Source of the DNA: Histomonas meleagridis
Lineage: Eukaryota > Parabasalia > Tritrichomonadida > Dientamoebidae
Length of the DNA stretch: 64,000 nt
Direction of reading: 5' to 3'
Assembly: GCA_020186115.1 (NCBI GenBank)
Contig: WSYJ01000186.1
Span: 3,021,501-3,085,500 of the forward strand
A program made the translations under genes and the position numbers. The notes under the pieces were generated by a model that was given only the letters and a program-made list of their open reading frames with translations, was not told the DNA's origin and made no database searches. Shown in pieces: positions 18,240 through 28,882 of the stretch (positions are counted from its first letter, which is position 1; every line of letters starts with the position of its first letter).

Positions 18240-19875
18240 TCATATCCAATTGTCTTCGTCTTCTTTCGCGAGCTCTTCCACTATGCTGTCGACATCGTCG
18301 TACTGCTTTGTCGTTGACGTCGTTGTCTCCTTAAACTGCAGCTTCACGCTCGACTTTTCCTTTCTGTTATTACTTTTCCCCAAAAAACGTAACAGCTGCG
18401 ACGACAATCAAAACGAATGCGACGGCGCCGCAGATTATTCCGATCAGCGCCGCAGTTGTCATTCCGCCCGATGCATCACTTGGACTCAGATACACATACG
18501 TGAAGAAGTTCGAGTAATAGCTATAATATGTCGAATATACAATGACTGTGTAACTGTAGTATATGAAATTCGTTTCAACATAAGTTATCATCGAATTACT
18601 CAAATAATACGAAAGCGTTTGCGTGCCAAGCGCAGAATACGTCAGCGAATATGAAACAGACAAAGTAACTGTCAATGTAAACGAAAACGTCTGCGAAATA
18701 TCTCCGCGAAGTGAAGCAGCGAACGTGTTCGAAGTAGAGAACGTGTTCGACTGCGTGAATGGAAGCGTCGGCATCGGCGCGCAGCCATCAACAGTTGTAT
18801 CATTGCTGACAGCTAAACTTCCTAAAAATTTATCTTTATATTCAATCAATACAATTACTGGTGCCGAAACATTAGAGAAAGCATTTTGTCCAATACTTGG
18901 TTCTGATATTCCGTAAAAGTAAATACATTTTAGATTTGAACAAAATGCAAAAGCAGAATCTTCAATTTCTTTTATGCTTTCGCCAAGTATAACTGTTTCC
19001 AAACGAGAGCAATTGAAAAATGCAGAGCCTCCAATTAAAGTAACTGAAGAAGGAATTGTGATGTTCAATAACTTTGTACATGATATAAAAGCAGAACCTC
19101 CAATTTTTTTTACGTTTTCGCCAATTATAACTGTCTCCAAATTAGAGCAATATGAAAACGCATAGCCTCCAATTGACGTAACTAAGTCGCCGATGTAAAC
19201 ATAAGTCAGAAGAGGCCATGAACCGAATTCACCGCTTGGAATTGATGAATTTAGATCTATGATAACACTAACAGTTGTGTTAGAGTGATCACTCCAAAAG
19301 TCTTTTTCATTGTATATTAAAAGTGTTTCATTGGCATTAATATATTTCTGAAATGTTTGAGCAAAAAATGATATAAAAAGAAATGAGAAAAAATTCGTTT
19401 CAACAGATTTTGGCTTAAATTCGTTTTCCGAGAAATAATTTATATACAATAAAATTATTAATACTAAAATGCATAAAAAGAGAGAAAAGAAATTTGGGAT
19501 TGCGTTGCAACTATAGTATGAAATCTTAAGAATTTTATAATCATGATTTGATAAAAATGTATCAAAATAATTTGCTTTAACCTGAAGCCCCTGTGATGGC
19601 ATTGATATTGTGTTGTGTAAAGAGCGTTTTATATGCGAATAGAAAAGATCGAATAATCCAGTAAAATTAAAAAGATGTAGAAAATGTTTTATGTTAACAT
19701 GAAAGCAAGTGTTGGAAACATAAGAATTTCTTTTATATGTTGAGGTGTTCCTTGCATTGTTTTCGGAATTTGAAAATAAGAATTGACCGAGTTTTTTTTG
19801 TGCAGTATTAATTGTGTCAAACGTTTTAAATGTGCACCTGGTAATAGCTGCATAAGTTATTAAGGTGAAAGTCAT
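18240..19875 (-). CDS. BspA-like leucine-rich-repeat membrane protein, frameshifted tail
   Basis: The main frame (18370-19875, 501 residues) has a hydrophobic helix (129-148), a second hydrophobic stretch (162-172), then BspA-type repeats of about 23 residues (IGGYAFSYCSNLETVIIGENVKK and four more) up to about residue 330. A Ser/Thr stalk of hexapeptides (TQSNTF, STSNTF) follows, then a Tyr-rich pre-membrane segment (about 440-465) and a transmembrane helix (about 478-497). It stops right after the helix at FFGEK. Shifting frame within the TTTTTTGGGGAAAA cluster (18375-18388) opens a GC-rich 45-residue cytosolic tail ending DEDNWI, with a stop at 18240. The tail's composition matches the GC-rich 3' end of the main frame, so the two parts belong together. 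BspA proteins are surface adhesins. The start is uncertain, since the first 90 residues lack features. Confidence 0.75.
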
Positions 19876-21365
19876 TCAACCTGAAAAAAGTAAGAAAGCT
19901 GAAATAAATTTTTCAAAAGGTTGTAAGGGATGCCAACCCAATATTGAAGAGATCAAGTTCCAAAAGAGAGAACTGGAAGTACTTTGAAGAAGGCTGTATA
20001 GCAAAAGATAATGTTGTTTTAAAATAGATAAACCCTAACGGTCGTTATTAGAGTGCTCTTCTTTTTCTTTTTGAATTTCGTCATCGAGCGGAGGTGAAAT
20101 TCATTCTTCGCTTCTTTCATTTCAAGCCCCCCTAAAACGCGACCAATTTAAATTGAAAAACGACGGTTTAAATTTTTGACAATCAAGGGTCAAAAACAAT
20201 TCGATTGTTTTAAAATTTTGTACGTTAATTTTTCTGAGGTTTACTTGAAAAAATCGAAGATTTTTTGGAAAAAATCCAAAATTTCTCATTACATAATTTA
20301 TTTCCAAGAACAAAAAGTAATTTCCGGAAAACTATAGATATATCCCTTTTCTAATATTATTATATATTGAGAATAACTGTTGTGTAGGTAAAAAAATGTT
20401 GGATCATTTATAGTATATAATTTTTTACCTAAAACTGCAGAATGTGTTTTAAAATAAATATTGAATAGTTTTTTCTCATTTCAATAGAATTTAGAAGGGC
20501 ATTACATATTCTAATTTTCATAAAAGTTTTATTGATTTTTATTTCACATTCAGTTGTAAAAATTTTGATTAATGTTCGAACCAAAAATCATCCTAAATCC
20601 AAATGATCCACTTCATCTCAATAGAGTTTATAAAAAATTACATATATGATTTAATTACCCTTCGTTTGAATATTTCTGGAAATGCAAGCAAATTTTAAGA
20701 TTTTTTTCATGGAGTTCTAAATTTCACTTTTTTTATCCATATATTTTTGATATTTTAATACAAAAATTTCTTGGCAGATTCCTCAATTTGAGAGGAGTCC
20801 ATTTTCATTCAAATTCTCTATGGTTTTTTTACAATAAGAAATTACTCTTTGTCCGATCAAAAATCAATCAAAATCTATCGGGAAAGACGATACATTCAAT
20901 TTATTTCAAATATTGATCGTTCATCTTTTTTTTTGATCCGATAATATCTTTTAATATACTGATTCACTGGTATAAACTAATATATAAATTTTTTTTATTA
21001 CTTGAACAATTGATAATAAACTTATAAAAATGACATAATATATTGGATTACACTCAATTATGGAATGAATATCAAATTGCTGTCAATAAAAATTCAATTA
21101 AATATAAGATATTTTAAAAAACAAAGATTTTTCCCAAGTATTCAAAAAGTTAACATTGATCGTCGTTCGAGTATACCCTTAAAAGAAGTTTACTTGTTTG
21201 ATTTTGTCTCAGAGAGAAGTTATTGGATGTTTTTCATCATTTGGCGTGCCAATATGAACATCAAGCACAGTATTTTTCATCAAACTGTTGTGATATCATG
21301 CTAAACGTATTTCAAAAGAGTATAACGTACAACGAGCGGTTCGGTACGTTTAATTTTCACATTTA
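19876..21365. other. Long AT-rich intergenic region
   Basis: About 1.5 kb without a supported gene. It contains TAACGGTCGTTA at 20036-20047 (two opposed Myb-like cores), about 160 bp before the BspA start. Two weakly similar stretches near 20480-20530 and 20610-20660 may be an old duplication. TTCACATTTA at about 21356-21365, directly before the MAP65 ATG, looks like a trichomonad initiator (TCA-Y-W). Confidence 0.4.
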
Positions 21366-22829
21366 ATGTATTTAAGCGCATTACAACCAGCTGAACAAGA
21401 AAATATTAGCTCAATATGGCAGTCGATAGGCTATAGCGAAGAGGAAATTCTTCAGGAAAAAGAAAAACTTTCAAAAGTAATTCAATCAGCAATAGAAGAT
21501 TATCAAAATCAGCTCTCACAAACATATGAACAAATGAAAAACCAAGTTTCTGAGAAAAGAGATGAATATAAGCAAGCACTTCAAGCATTTGGTCTTTCAG
21601 AAGAAGCTGTAAAAGCAAAAGTTTCAAAATGCCTTACATTAACAATCAAAGAATCACTTTCTAACCTAAACAATGAATACTCTATGTTCATTAAGCAACA
21701 TGCTGAGATGCTTGACAAATTTAAATCCGTGCAAAAACAAATTAATGAACTATTTGATCAACTTGAAATTGAAGATAGAGGTGAGTTCAAGGAAATTGGC
21801 AAATCTGACTTTAGCAAAGAGCGTTTGAGTCGTTATGAGGCCAAAATAAGTCAATTAAATTCTGAAATTTCAACTCGTAAGAATCAATTCCAAACACTTG
21901 AGAAAGAGATCCGAAGTATATCACGAGAAATTGAAGAAGAAATACCACCATCAATATTAACAATCTTAACACAGAAAAAAGTTTCTGTTCAAAGCATAAA
22001 TGAATTACATGACCATAAAGACATACTTCTTCAAACTCGTGAACAATATCAAGCTGAATATCAGGATAAGCTTAAGACATTACAAAAGCTTTGGAACATC
22101 CTTGATATCCCACAGAAGGAAAGAGATTCATTTGTGAAAACGTTAAAAACCGTTGGCAAAAAGACGTTAAGCAAAATTGACACTTTAATTAACGATTTGA
22201 AAGGTTTACGCGAATCCAAGCTCCCACAAATCATTAAAACACAACAAGAAGAAATAAGTAAACTCGAAAAGGAGCTTCACCTTTCAGAAGAAGAAATTGA
22301 AGAAAATCCAATTGATCCAGAAAACATTAATGATTTCTATGATTGGTTAGATCAAAGATATGAAACACTTAGCCAAAAAGCTAAAGAACTTAAGCCAGTA
22401 ATAGAATTGATTAAACAAAGAGAAGATCTTGTTCAACAAAATGAGCAATTAATGGAAGAAAATAAAAAGACAAAGGATCCTAAGAACCAAAAGAAGCCAA
22501 TAGATCAAAAACAAGTTGCGAAGAATGAACAAATGTGCAGAAGAATCAAATCACTTCTTCCAAGAATAGAAAAGAAGTTAATGTTAGCACTTGTAGAGTA
22601 CAAATCACGGAAAGGAGCTGCATTTCTTTGGGATGGAAAACCTTATGAAGATCAACTTGCACATATTAAGTTGAGTAATACGGAAATTCATCAAGCAACT
22701 GCACATAAGAAAAGTATATCAAGTTCCTCAATGAGAGGAAGTCAGGTTCTGTTGTCTACAAGATCATCAATGAAAATGCCCAAGAAAAACATGGAAAACA
22801 ACAGGTCAATTGGGAACGTTAAGATGTAA
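21366..22829 (+). CDS. MAP65/Ase1/PRC1 family microtubule cross-linker
   Basis: The 487-residue protein is mostly coiled coil and follows the family layout. It has an N-terminal dimerisation region starting ISSIWQSIGYSEEEI, a spectrin-like central part with LQKLWNILDIPQKERDSFV (about 240), and the microtubule-binding helix region with LLPRIEKKLMLALVEYKSRKG followed by FLWDGKPYEDQL (about 400-440), the usual family signature. The Ser/Lys-rich C terminus (about 445-487) is probably disordered and could be a phosphorylation target. Family members bundle antiparallel microtubules at the spindle midzone. Here it could also serve the axostyle or pelta, which is inference. The start ATG follows an initiator-like TTCACATTTA. 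The stop is TAAA. Confidence 0.8.
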   Translation: MYLSALQPAEQENISSIWQSIGYSEEEILQEKEKLSKVIQSAIEDYQNQLSQTYEQMKNQVSEKRDEYKQALQAFGLSEEAVKAKVSKCLTLTIKESLSNLNNEYSMFIKQHAEMLDKFKSVQKQINELFDQLEIEDRGEFKEIGKSDFSKERLSRYEAKISQLNSEISTRKNQFQTLEKEIRSISREIEEEIPPSILTILTQKKVSVQSINELHDHKDILLQTREQYQAEYQDKLKTLQKLWNILDIPQKERDSFVKTLKTVGKKTLSKIDTLINDLKGLRESKLPQIIKTQQEEISKLEKELHLSEEEIEENPIDPENINDFYDWLDQRYETLSQKAKELKPVIELIKQREDLVQQNEQLMEENKKTKDPKNQKKPIDQKQVAKNEQMCRRIKSLLPRIEKKLMLALVEYKSRKGAAFLWDGKPYEDQLAHIKLSNTEIHQATAHKKSISSSSMRGSQVLLSTRSSMKMPKKNMENNRSIGNVKM

Positions 22830-22865
22830 ATAAAACAAAATTGACTTACTTTGTTTGAATGGAAA

Positions 22866-25049
22866 ATGAGAAACTTCAAAAGTTACGTACAAGCGATTTC
22901 GAAGTTTCCCAACATCAATTTAAACGATTCGTTTGCAAACGAAGAATTTTGTAAAATTCGTATTGATGAAAAAGAAGAAATAATTGAAAACGCATATGAA
23001 ATGATATCAAATATTTGTGATTTATTAAAGGAGTTTATTGTAATCATTCCTTTGACAGCTACTGAACCACAAAAGAAAATCAAACAAATTTATTGTCGTA
23101 TTGTTCAATTATCTTCATTTTTCATAACTATGATGGAAAATCAAATTATATTATCTCAAGAACAACAAAATGAATTACATGAAGCAATTGAGGAATTAAA
23201 TGAGTTTAATTCATTTATTCCATATTTTATTTCGATTACATCAACAACAATGGTTCGTTTTTTAGGAACTCTTGAAGAAAAAGCAAAGAACATCCATAAT
23301 AAATTCGTTCAAATCAAGGAATTTATTGAAAATGAAAGAAACATTTTAATTTCAAAACTTCCTGATCAAGAATCTATTGATGAAATCACCACCAAAATTT
23401 CCATTACATTAACAGCAATTGATAAGCTTGAAATAGAACTTATTTTCCTTGTCGCAGACGTCGATATTATTCATAAAGACCCAAAAAAATTTCAAGCTTT
23501 TAAGTTATGGATCCAAAAAATTTCAAATTTAGAAAAACTTCTTTTAACGGTTAAATCTTCCAATCATATTTTATTATCCAAATGTGCTTTTGATATTTTT
23601 AATGAGATTATTATGCTTGCTGAGCATGTTCGAGTTGATTTTTTATCATCCACAATCTTTTTTAGGATTTCACTTCAAATGCTGAATAATATAATTTTAC
23701 AAAATGTTTCTAAAGATATTTCATATATCACAGAAACATTATCACAATCATATTTAGATAAAACTGAAATTAATAAACATATTCAAATATCACAAGAAAT
23801 ATTTTCTTTGTTTAAACATAAAGTAGAAAGTTATGGAAATGAATACATATCAATTTATAATACATTAATGTCAACACTTCAAACATATGAAATTGATACC
23901 GAAATTTCAACGATAATATTACCATCATTTATACGATTTATTTCAATTATTTCATCTGATTTTAATTTCACAGAAAAAACACTTTTAAATTTACTAAAAA
24001 ATATCACAATAATAAATCAAAATTTATGTAATGAAATTATGAAAATTGTAATTGAAATGTCAAATATTATTAATAATGAAGGATCAGAAAAAGAATTATT
24101 TAATGAAATCGAAAAATTAAAAGAAATTAAAAACAAAAATTTAAGTTTTGATGAAATTCAAAATAAATATTTTTGTTCATTTCATTTATTAATACGTTCA
24201 TTAAATAAATTAATAGTAAACACTATTGACACTGAAAGAAAACAATTATTATTTACATATTTTGAAAAACTACAAAAATCATTAAAACAATTTGAAAAAT
24301 GGTTAAATCAATTTTATTTAACTATTTTTTCAATTATATATAATCGATCGGAAACATTATTAAATATTTTATCATATCCAATTAATAAACTTATTAATGA
24401 AGGTTATCAAGAAGAACTTAAAAATATATATTCGCATTTAATAGAAATACAAAAGATACAAATAGATACACCGCCAATTATTTATGGTAATATTGAAAAC
24501 ATTTTAAAATTAATTGATAATTTAAATAAAATATTAAATGAAAAGGAAAAATTGTTAAATATTTTAAAGAATAATAATTCTTCTTTATATCAACAAACAT
24601 TTGAAATATTAAATATATTTCCAAATGATATATTAAATTGTATAAATATATTAAAATCATATTATAAAGAATCTGAAAATTCAATTTTATCATTGATTTC
24701 TTATTCTTCTTCAGTATTAAATGTTCTTAAAGAATTTGATTCAAAGTTGTCACAAAAAGAAAATTTTTTGTTTTTGGCTTCAAATTCTTTTACTTTTCTT
24801 AATATAATTATTGCTATTTTTAAGACTTGTAAACAAATTTCATCGTTTGCACCTGATATGATCGCAATTTTAACATCAATAAGTATTATTTTGAAAATAT
24901 CGAAAAGTATATCAATTAAAGATAAAAAATTAACAGATGAAGCAGAGCATATCCAAATATATTACTCATCATTGTTAGCTCAAGTTAATGATTTCGTAAG
25001 CAAAGTTTTGCAACAGCCATTATGTGAAAACATAGATTCTAATAAATAA
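22866..25049 (+). CDS. Large all-helical protein, unknown function
   Basis: The ATG at 22866 gives 727 residues. The frame is open five codons further, but only from TTG. The protein is predicted helical throughout, rich in Ile, Asn, Lys, Glu and Leu, with long amphipathic stretches and no membrane segment that I would call. Patterns such as repeated four-helix-like segments are compatible with a vinculin/talin-type or other helical-bundle protein, but no signature supports this. It follows the MAP65 gene on the same strand with about 36 bp between that stop and this ATG, so its promoter must be within or at the end of the MAP65 gene. AT content rises strongly in the second half. Confidence 0.7.
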   Translation: MRNFKSYVQAISKFPNINLNDSFANEEFCKIRIDEKEEIIENAYEMISNICDLLKEFIVIIPLTATEPQKKIKQIYCRIVQLSSFFITMMENQIILSQEQQNELHEAIEELNEFNSFIPYFISITSTTMVRFLGTLEEKAKNIHNKFVQIKEFIENERNILISKLPDQESIDEITTKISITLTAIDKLEIELIFLVADVDIIHKDPKKFQAFKLWIQKISNLEKLLLTVKSSNHILLSKCAFDIFNEIIMLAEHVRVDFLSSTIFFRISLQMLNNIILQNVSKDISYITETLSQSYLDKTEINKHIQISQEIFSLFKHKVESYGNEYISIYNTLMSTLQTYEIDTEISTIILPSFIRFISIISSDFNFTEKTLLNLLKNITIINQNLCNEIMKIVIEMSNIINNEGSEKELFNEIEKLKEIKNKNLSFDEIQNKYFCSFHLLIRSLNKLIVNTIDTERKQLLFTYFEKLQKSLKQFEKWLNQFYLTIFSIIYNRSETLLNILSYPINKLINEGYQEELKNIYSHLIEIQKIQIDTPPIIYGNIENILKLIDNLNKILNEKEKLLNILKNNNSSLYQQTFEILNIFPNDILNCINILKSYYKESENSILSLISYSSSVLNVLKEFDSKLSQKENFLFLASNSFTFLNIIIAIFKTCKQISSFAPDMIAILTSISIILKISKSISIKDKKLTDEAEHIQIYYSSLLAQVNDFVSKVLQQPLCENIDSNK

Positions 25050-25457
25050 TAAATATATTTGTAAATTTTCTTTCAAAGCATTTAATTTAAATTTTTTTTC
25101 GGATGAATTTATGTTCGCAAAGGTGTACATCTTCCGCCGGCGGAATGTCAAAACCGTAAAATGATCTAAAACAAAAATATCTTCAGAAATATTCATTATT
25201 ATAAAGTTATATTGAGAAGATAATTTATTAATAAATTCATCATAATAAATTTAAATCTTTATCAAAATTGTAGTTGAAATTCTGATTTTGTGTTATCAAT
25301 TTGATTTCCATTTCTAACATGTTATCAGTGATATCCAATTACATCATAAATTTCTTGAAATGTTAAACACAACAAATCTCATTATAAAAATACTATTCAA
25401 CTCTTAAATTTAAATTTTACCGAATTTTTACTTAATTAATAAGCAAATGTTTTTATG
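25050..25457. other. Convergent intergenic region with isolated GC palindrome
   Basis: This lies between the 3' ends of the helical-protein gene and the broken BspA gene. It is AT-rich apart from the palindrome at 25132-25145 and a nearby CAAAACCG at about 25151-25158. No coding frame is supported. Confidence 0.5.
25132..25145. promoter_or_regulatory. 14-bp perfect GC palindrome
   Basis: TTCCGCCGGCGGAA is its own reverse complement and stands out in sequence otherwise very low in GC. It lies between two convergent genes, so it is not an obvious promoter element for either. It could be a binding site for a dimeric protein, a promoter of an unseen short transcript, or a hairpin at a 3' end. 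Confidence 0.4.
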
Positions 25458-27621
25458 CTAAATGTGATTAATGAATTTTTCTTCTTTAAAATCATCCGCA
25501 AATGGATCTTCATCAATATTATTTGTTGATGTTCCCATTGCAAATGTATTTTCTTTTACATTTTCATTTTCTTCGAAACTTTTTGCTTCTTGTTCAATAC
25601 TTATTTGTTTTTTATTATGAATTCGCATCAAAACTATGATAAGTATTGCAATTATTACAATTACGACAATTGCAACGCAAACACTTATAATTATAATTGT
25701 GTTTTTATTATCATCATTAATATTTTCATTTTGATAATAAGAAATTACTATAATATATGTAATAATAAGTCGAATACACAACAACAGTATATTCGTAATA
25801 AATAAATTCACTCAAAACATATGTTAATACAGAATTAAAAATAGAAACAGAAAATGAATTCGAATACGTCGAATTATAAATACTTATTGTTTGCGTAATA
25901 GATAGTGATTGTGTTAATGTTATTGTATTCGTTAATGTTATACCATTCGAATATGAAAAAGTAAATGAATTCGAAACAACAAATGAAATTTCATATGAAT
26001 TCGTAAATGCATTAGATTTCGTTAATGTATTCGATTTAGTATATGTATTTGACTTAGGAAATGTATTTGTTAATAAGGCGCATTCATTTATTATTGTTCC
26101 TTTGGCCACATTTAATCCGCCAAATGTTGATCCATTATATGAATTTGTTGTCATGACAATTTCTGCTGCTACATCTATAAATGTATTTGATGAATTTGTT
26201 GGTTCTGTTTCTCCAAAGTAATAAATGCATTTGAGTTTATCGCATGATGAAAATGCATTTGCTTCAATTGAAGTAACATTTTCTCCAATATAAATCGTTT
26301 CTAAATTAAGACATGAAACAAATGAATAACTTCCAATTTCTTTTACTGAAAATGGAACTTCAAATTTAACATTTAAATTTCCTGATGGATAAATATTTAT
26401 TCTATTGATTTGTTTATCATATAAAATTCCATCATTTTGATAATTGGCAAAATATAAATTTTCATTCGAAACATGAATGAATTTAAGTTTTGTACATGAA
26501 CTAAATGCATTAATGCCAATTGCATTTGTGTTTTCTCCAATAAAAACTATTTTCAAATTAGAACATGAATAAAATGCATAATTTCCAATTTCTATTACTT
26601 TGTTTGGAATTTTAATATTTATTAATGATGTGCAATTATAGAATGCAAAATTTCCAATTCTTTCTACATTTTCTCCAATAAAAACTATTTTCAAATTAGA
26701 ACATGAATAAAATGCAGAATTTCCAATTTCTATTACTTTGTTTGGAATTGTAATATTTACTAATGATCTGCAATATGAAAATGCATTAATTCCGATTGTT
26801 GTTACTTTATTTGGAATTGTAATATTTACTAATGATGTGCAATCTGAAAATGCAGAAGTTCCAATTCTTTCCACATTTTCTCCAATAAAAACTATTTTCA
26901 AATTAGAACATGAATAAAATGCAGAATTTCCAATTTCTGTTACTTTGTTTGGAATTGTAATATTTACTAATGATGTGCAATATAAAAATGCAGAAGTTCC
27001 AATTGTTGTTACATTTTCTCCAATAAAAACTATTTTCAAATTAGAACATGAATAAAATGCAGAATTTCCAATTGCAGTGATTGATTCATTCATTTTTATA
27101 CTTTCCAAATGATTCCACTCAGAAAAACAATTATCTGCAATTACAGTGATGGAACCTCCAATAATAAGATGAATTGTTTCATTTTTATACAACATTCTAT
27201 TATCATAATCTGCTGAATTGGAAATAGTAAGTGTTTTGGTTGAATTATCAAAAGTTGAGAAACATTTTGTGAAAAATATAAAAATAAAAATTAAACAAAA
27301 ATTTTCACTTCGATATTTTTTATGGCCTTTATTTAGTAAAAAAGATTTAATTGAACAAAAATTTTTTAAAAGCAAAAAGATAAAAGATAAAATCAAATAA
27401 ATACTGCTGATTTTAAAGATACAAAAATTGTTTTCTAAAAATTGTTTCAAAATAAAATTAAATATTTGAAATGTGAAAATTTTTTGATTTGCTTGATGAG
27501 AATGAAAAGGAAATGAATGGTAATATGTTTGGTTGAAATTAAAAGAACAATTTGTTAGAAAAATTAAGGGGAAATATAATTTGTTATGAAAATTTAAAGA
27601 TTGATGATAATCAAAAATCAA
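25458..27621 (-). pseudogene. BspA-like leucine-rich-repeat membrane protein gene, frameshifted and lacking ATG
   Basis: One frame (27621 down to 25726) encodes two hydrophobic segments, about eleven BspA repeats, the Ser/Thr hexapeptide stalk (TYTKSN, TLTKSN) and the Tyr-rich pre-membrane segment, then stops at TGA near 25726. The frame open at 25458-25811 continues with a transmembrane helix (IIIISVCVAIVVIVIIAILIIV) and a cytosolic tail with an acidic DEDPFADDF motif. A single-base indel near 25750 separates them. At the 5' end the frame is open to about 27735 without any ATG; the first in-frame ATG is at 27195, inside the mature region. So it is either a pseudogene or carries assembly errors. 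The repeats look intact and recently amplified. DPF motifs elsewhere bind clathrin adaptors, so an endocytic role for the tail is speculation. Confidence 0.7.
26494..27090 (-). repeat. Tandem 69-bp leucine-rich-repeat units
   Basis: The near-identical segment starting CCAATAAAAACTATTTTC recurs at 26537, 26675, 26882 and 27020. The spacings are 138, 207 and 138 bp, that is 2, 3 and 2 units of 69 bp (23 codons). Two repeat types mostly alternate (YSCSNLKIVFIGENV and CTSLVNITIPNKV). The low divergence at DNA level indicates recent unit amplification by unequal exchange. Confidence 0.85.
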
Positions 27622-28286
27622 ACTGTTGAATTTTTTGGAGGTAGTATTATGATTAAATATTAAAGGAATATTCCTAAGAGGTGGTAAAATCTGTCCTTTT
27701 TTGATTTGATGTAGTTGGTATTGAAAATTTAAATGATAATTACAAATAATAATGGAAATAGTTACTTAGAGTGACAGCAAAGAAGAAAATATGGAGAAGC
27801 GATATCCTTGTAGCAAGATATGATGTTTTATTCGTGTGTTTCAAAATGTTCGTTCTGGTTGGAAATGTCATAAAGAGTTGCGGTCGGCAGCTTCAGGTTC
27901 CTTGGTTACTGTGACTGAAATTGACAATTTACAGGTTCCAAATATGTAAATTTTTTTTAGATATCGAGATATAATAATGAATAAAAAATTTTGTCTTTTC
28001 TTGTTCCTTTGCTATCACAGTATGTGCATTGCTTTAGAAGATATTTTTGTTTTAGTTGAGGAATATTTGAATACAAAACAACAACTGAACCCATTCTAAA
28101 ATACTAAAAAATTGATAGGCTTCGTTTAGTTTACATAAGTAAACAATTTAATATTCACTTTTACATAATAAAAAACGGTTATGATCTCCTTTATACACGA
28201 CCGTTTAACAAAGTTCAAACTAACGTTTACTGGAAATTGTTGAAAATTTAGTGACTTGCGTCAAAAATTTAACAGATCAAACATTA
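27622..28286. other. Intergenic region upstream of BspA and kinase relics
   Basis: No gene seen. It holds AACGGTTATG near 28173 and GACCGTTT at 28198-28205 (a TAACGG-type core on the other strand). Confidence 0.4.
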
Positions 28287-28289
28287 AGT

Positions 28290-28882
28290 ACAAAAGATAA
28301 ACTTAAGCAATCACACAAACACAATTCGAATTCGAGCTTATCTTCACGATTTCGGTCAAAGTTTACAATTCAGCGAAATTGGAAATAGAACGTCCGTAAC
28401 TGTTTTCTCAGTTATTTACAATTCTGCTGGAAAAAGCTATGCTATAAAACGCATTAAAAATAATTCGTTTGATAATATTTTTAATGAAATCTTGATATTA
28501 TCACAAATTTCACATCCCAATGTTGTCAAATATTTTGACATATGGTTTGAACACAATCCACAAAAGAAAAATATTTCATTTTATTTTCAAATGGAATTAT
28601 GTTCAAACTTAAAGATCACTGAACCATGTGAAAAAGACACACTTTATGACAAACTTCAAAAAATGTATTGTTATTTCTAAGGGTTTTAAATATTTCCACG
28701 ATAACAATGTCATTCATCGCGACTTAAAGCCCTCCAATATTGTTATAGGAAACAATGGTCTTCCAAAGATCATTGATTTTGGCATTTCATTATTTAATAT
28801 GTTAATAAATGATGATGCCATTAAAAGTTCGATTCCACTTTTTGCTTCTCCAGAACATGAAGGAAAGGATGGAGAAAGTTAG
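28290..28882 (+). pseudogene. Truncated, frameshifted protein kinase gene
   Basis: One frame gives a glycine-loop region, YAIKRIKNN (beta-3 lysine), a helix C-like segment, and HPNVVKYFDIWFEHN with MELCS (hinge). It stops at 28678. A neighbouring frame from about 28660 continues with FKYFHDNNVIHRDLKPSNIV (catalytic loop) and KIIDFGIS (DFG), then ASPEHEG (APE-like), and stops at 28882. So one frameshift near 28660-28680 splits the N and C lobes. The gene also ends right after the activation segment, without the rest of the C lobe, and has no upstream ATG. Catalytic motifs are intact, suggesting a once-active kinase, perhaps of the PEK/GCN2-type group judging from HPNVVKYFDIWFE. It is not expected to be functional. 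Confidence 0.7.

Noticed and set aside
18214-18654. Plus-strand open frame of 146 codons over the 3' end of the BspA gene
   Set aside because: It is the antisense shadow of the GC-rich stalk, helix and tail; its sequence has no domain and its codons mirror the other strand.
20122-20313. 63-codon minus-strand frame in the intergenic region
   Set aside because: Short, low complexity, no promoter element close by and no recognisable motif.
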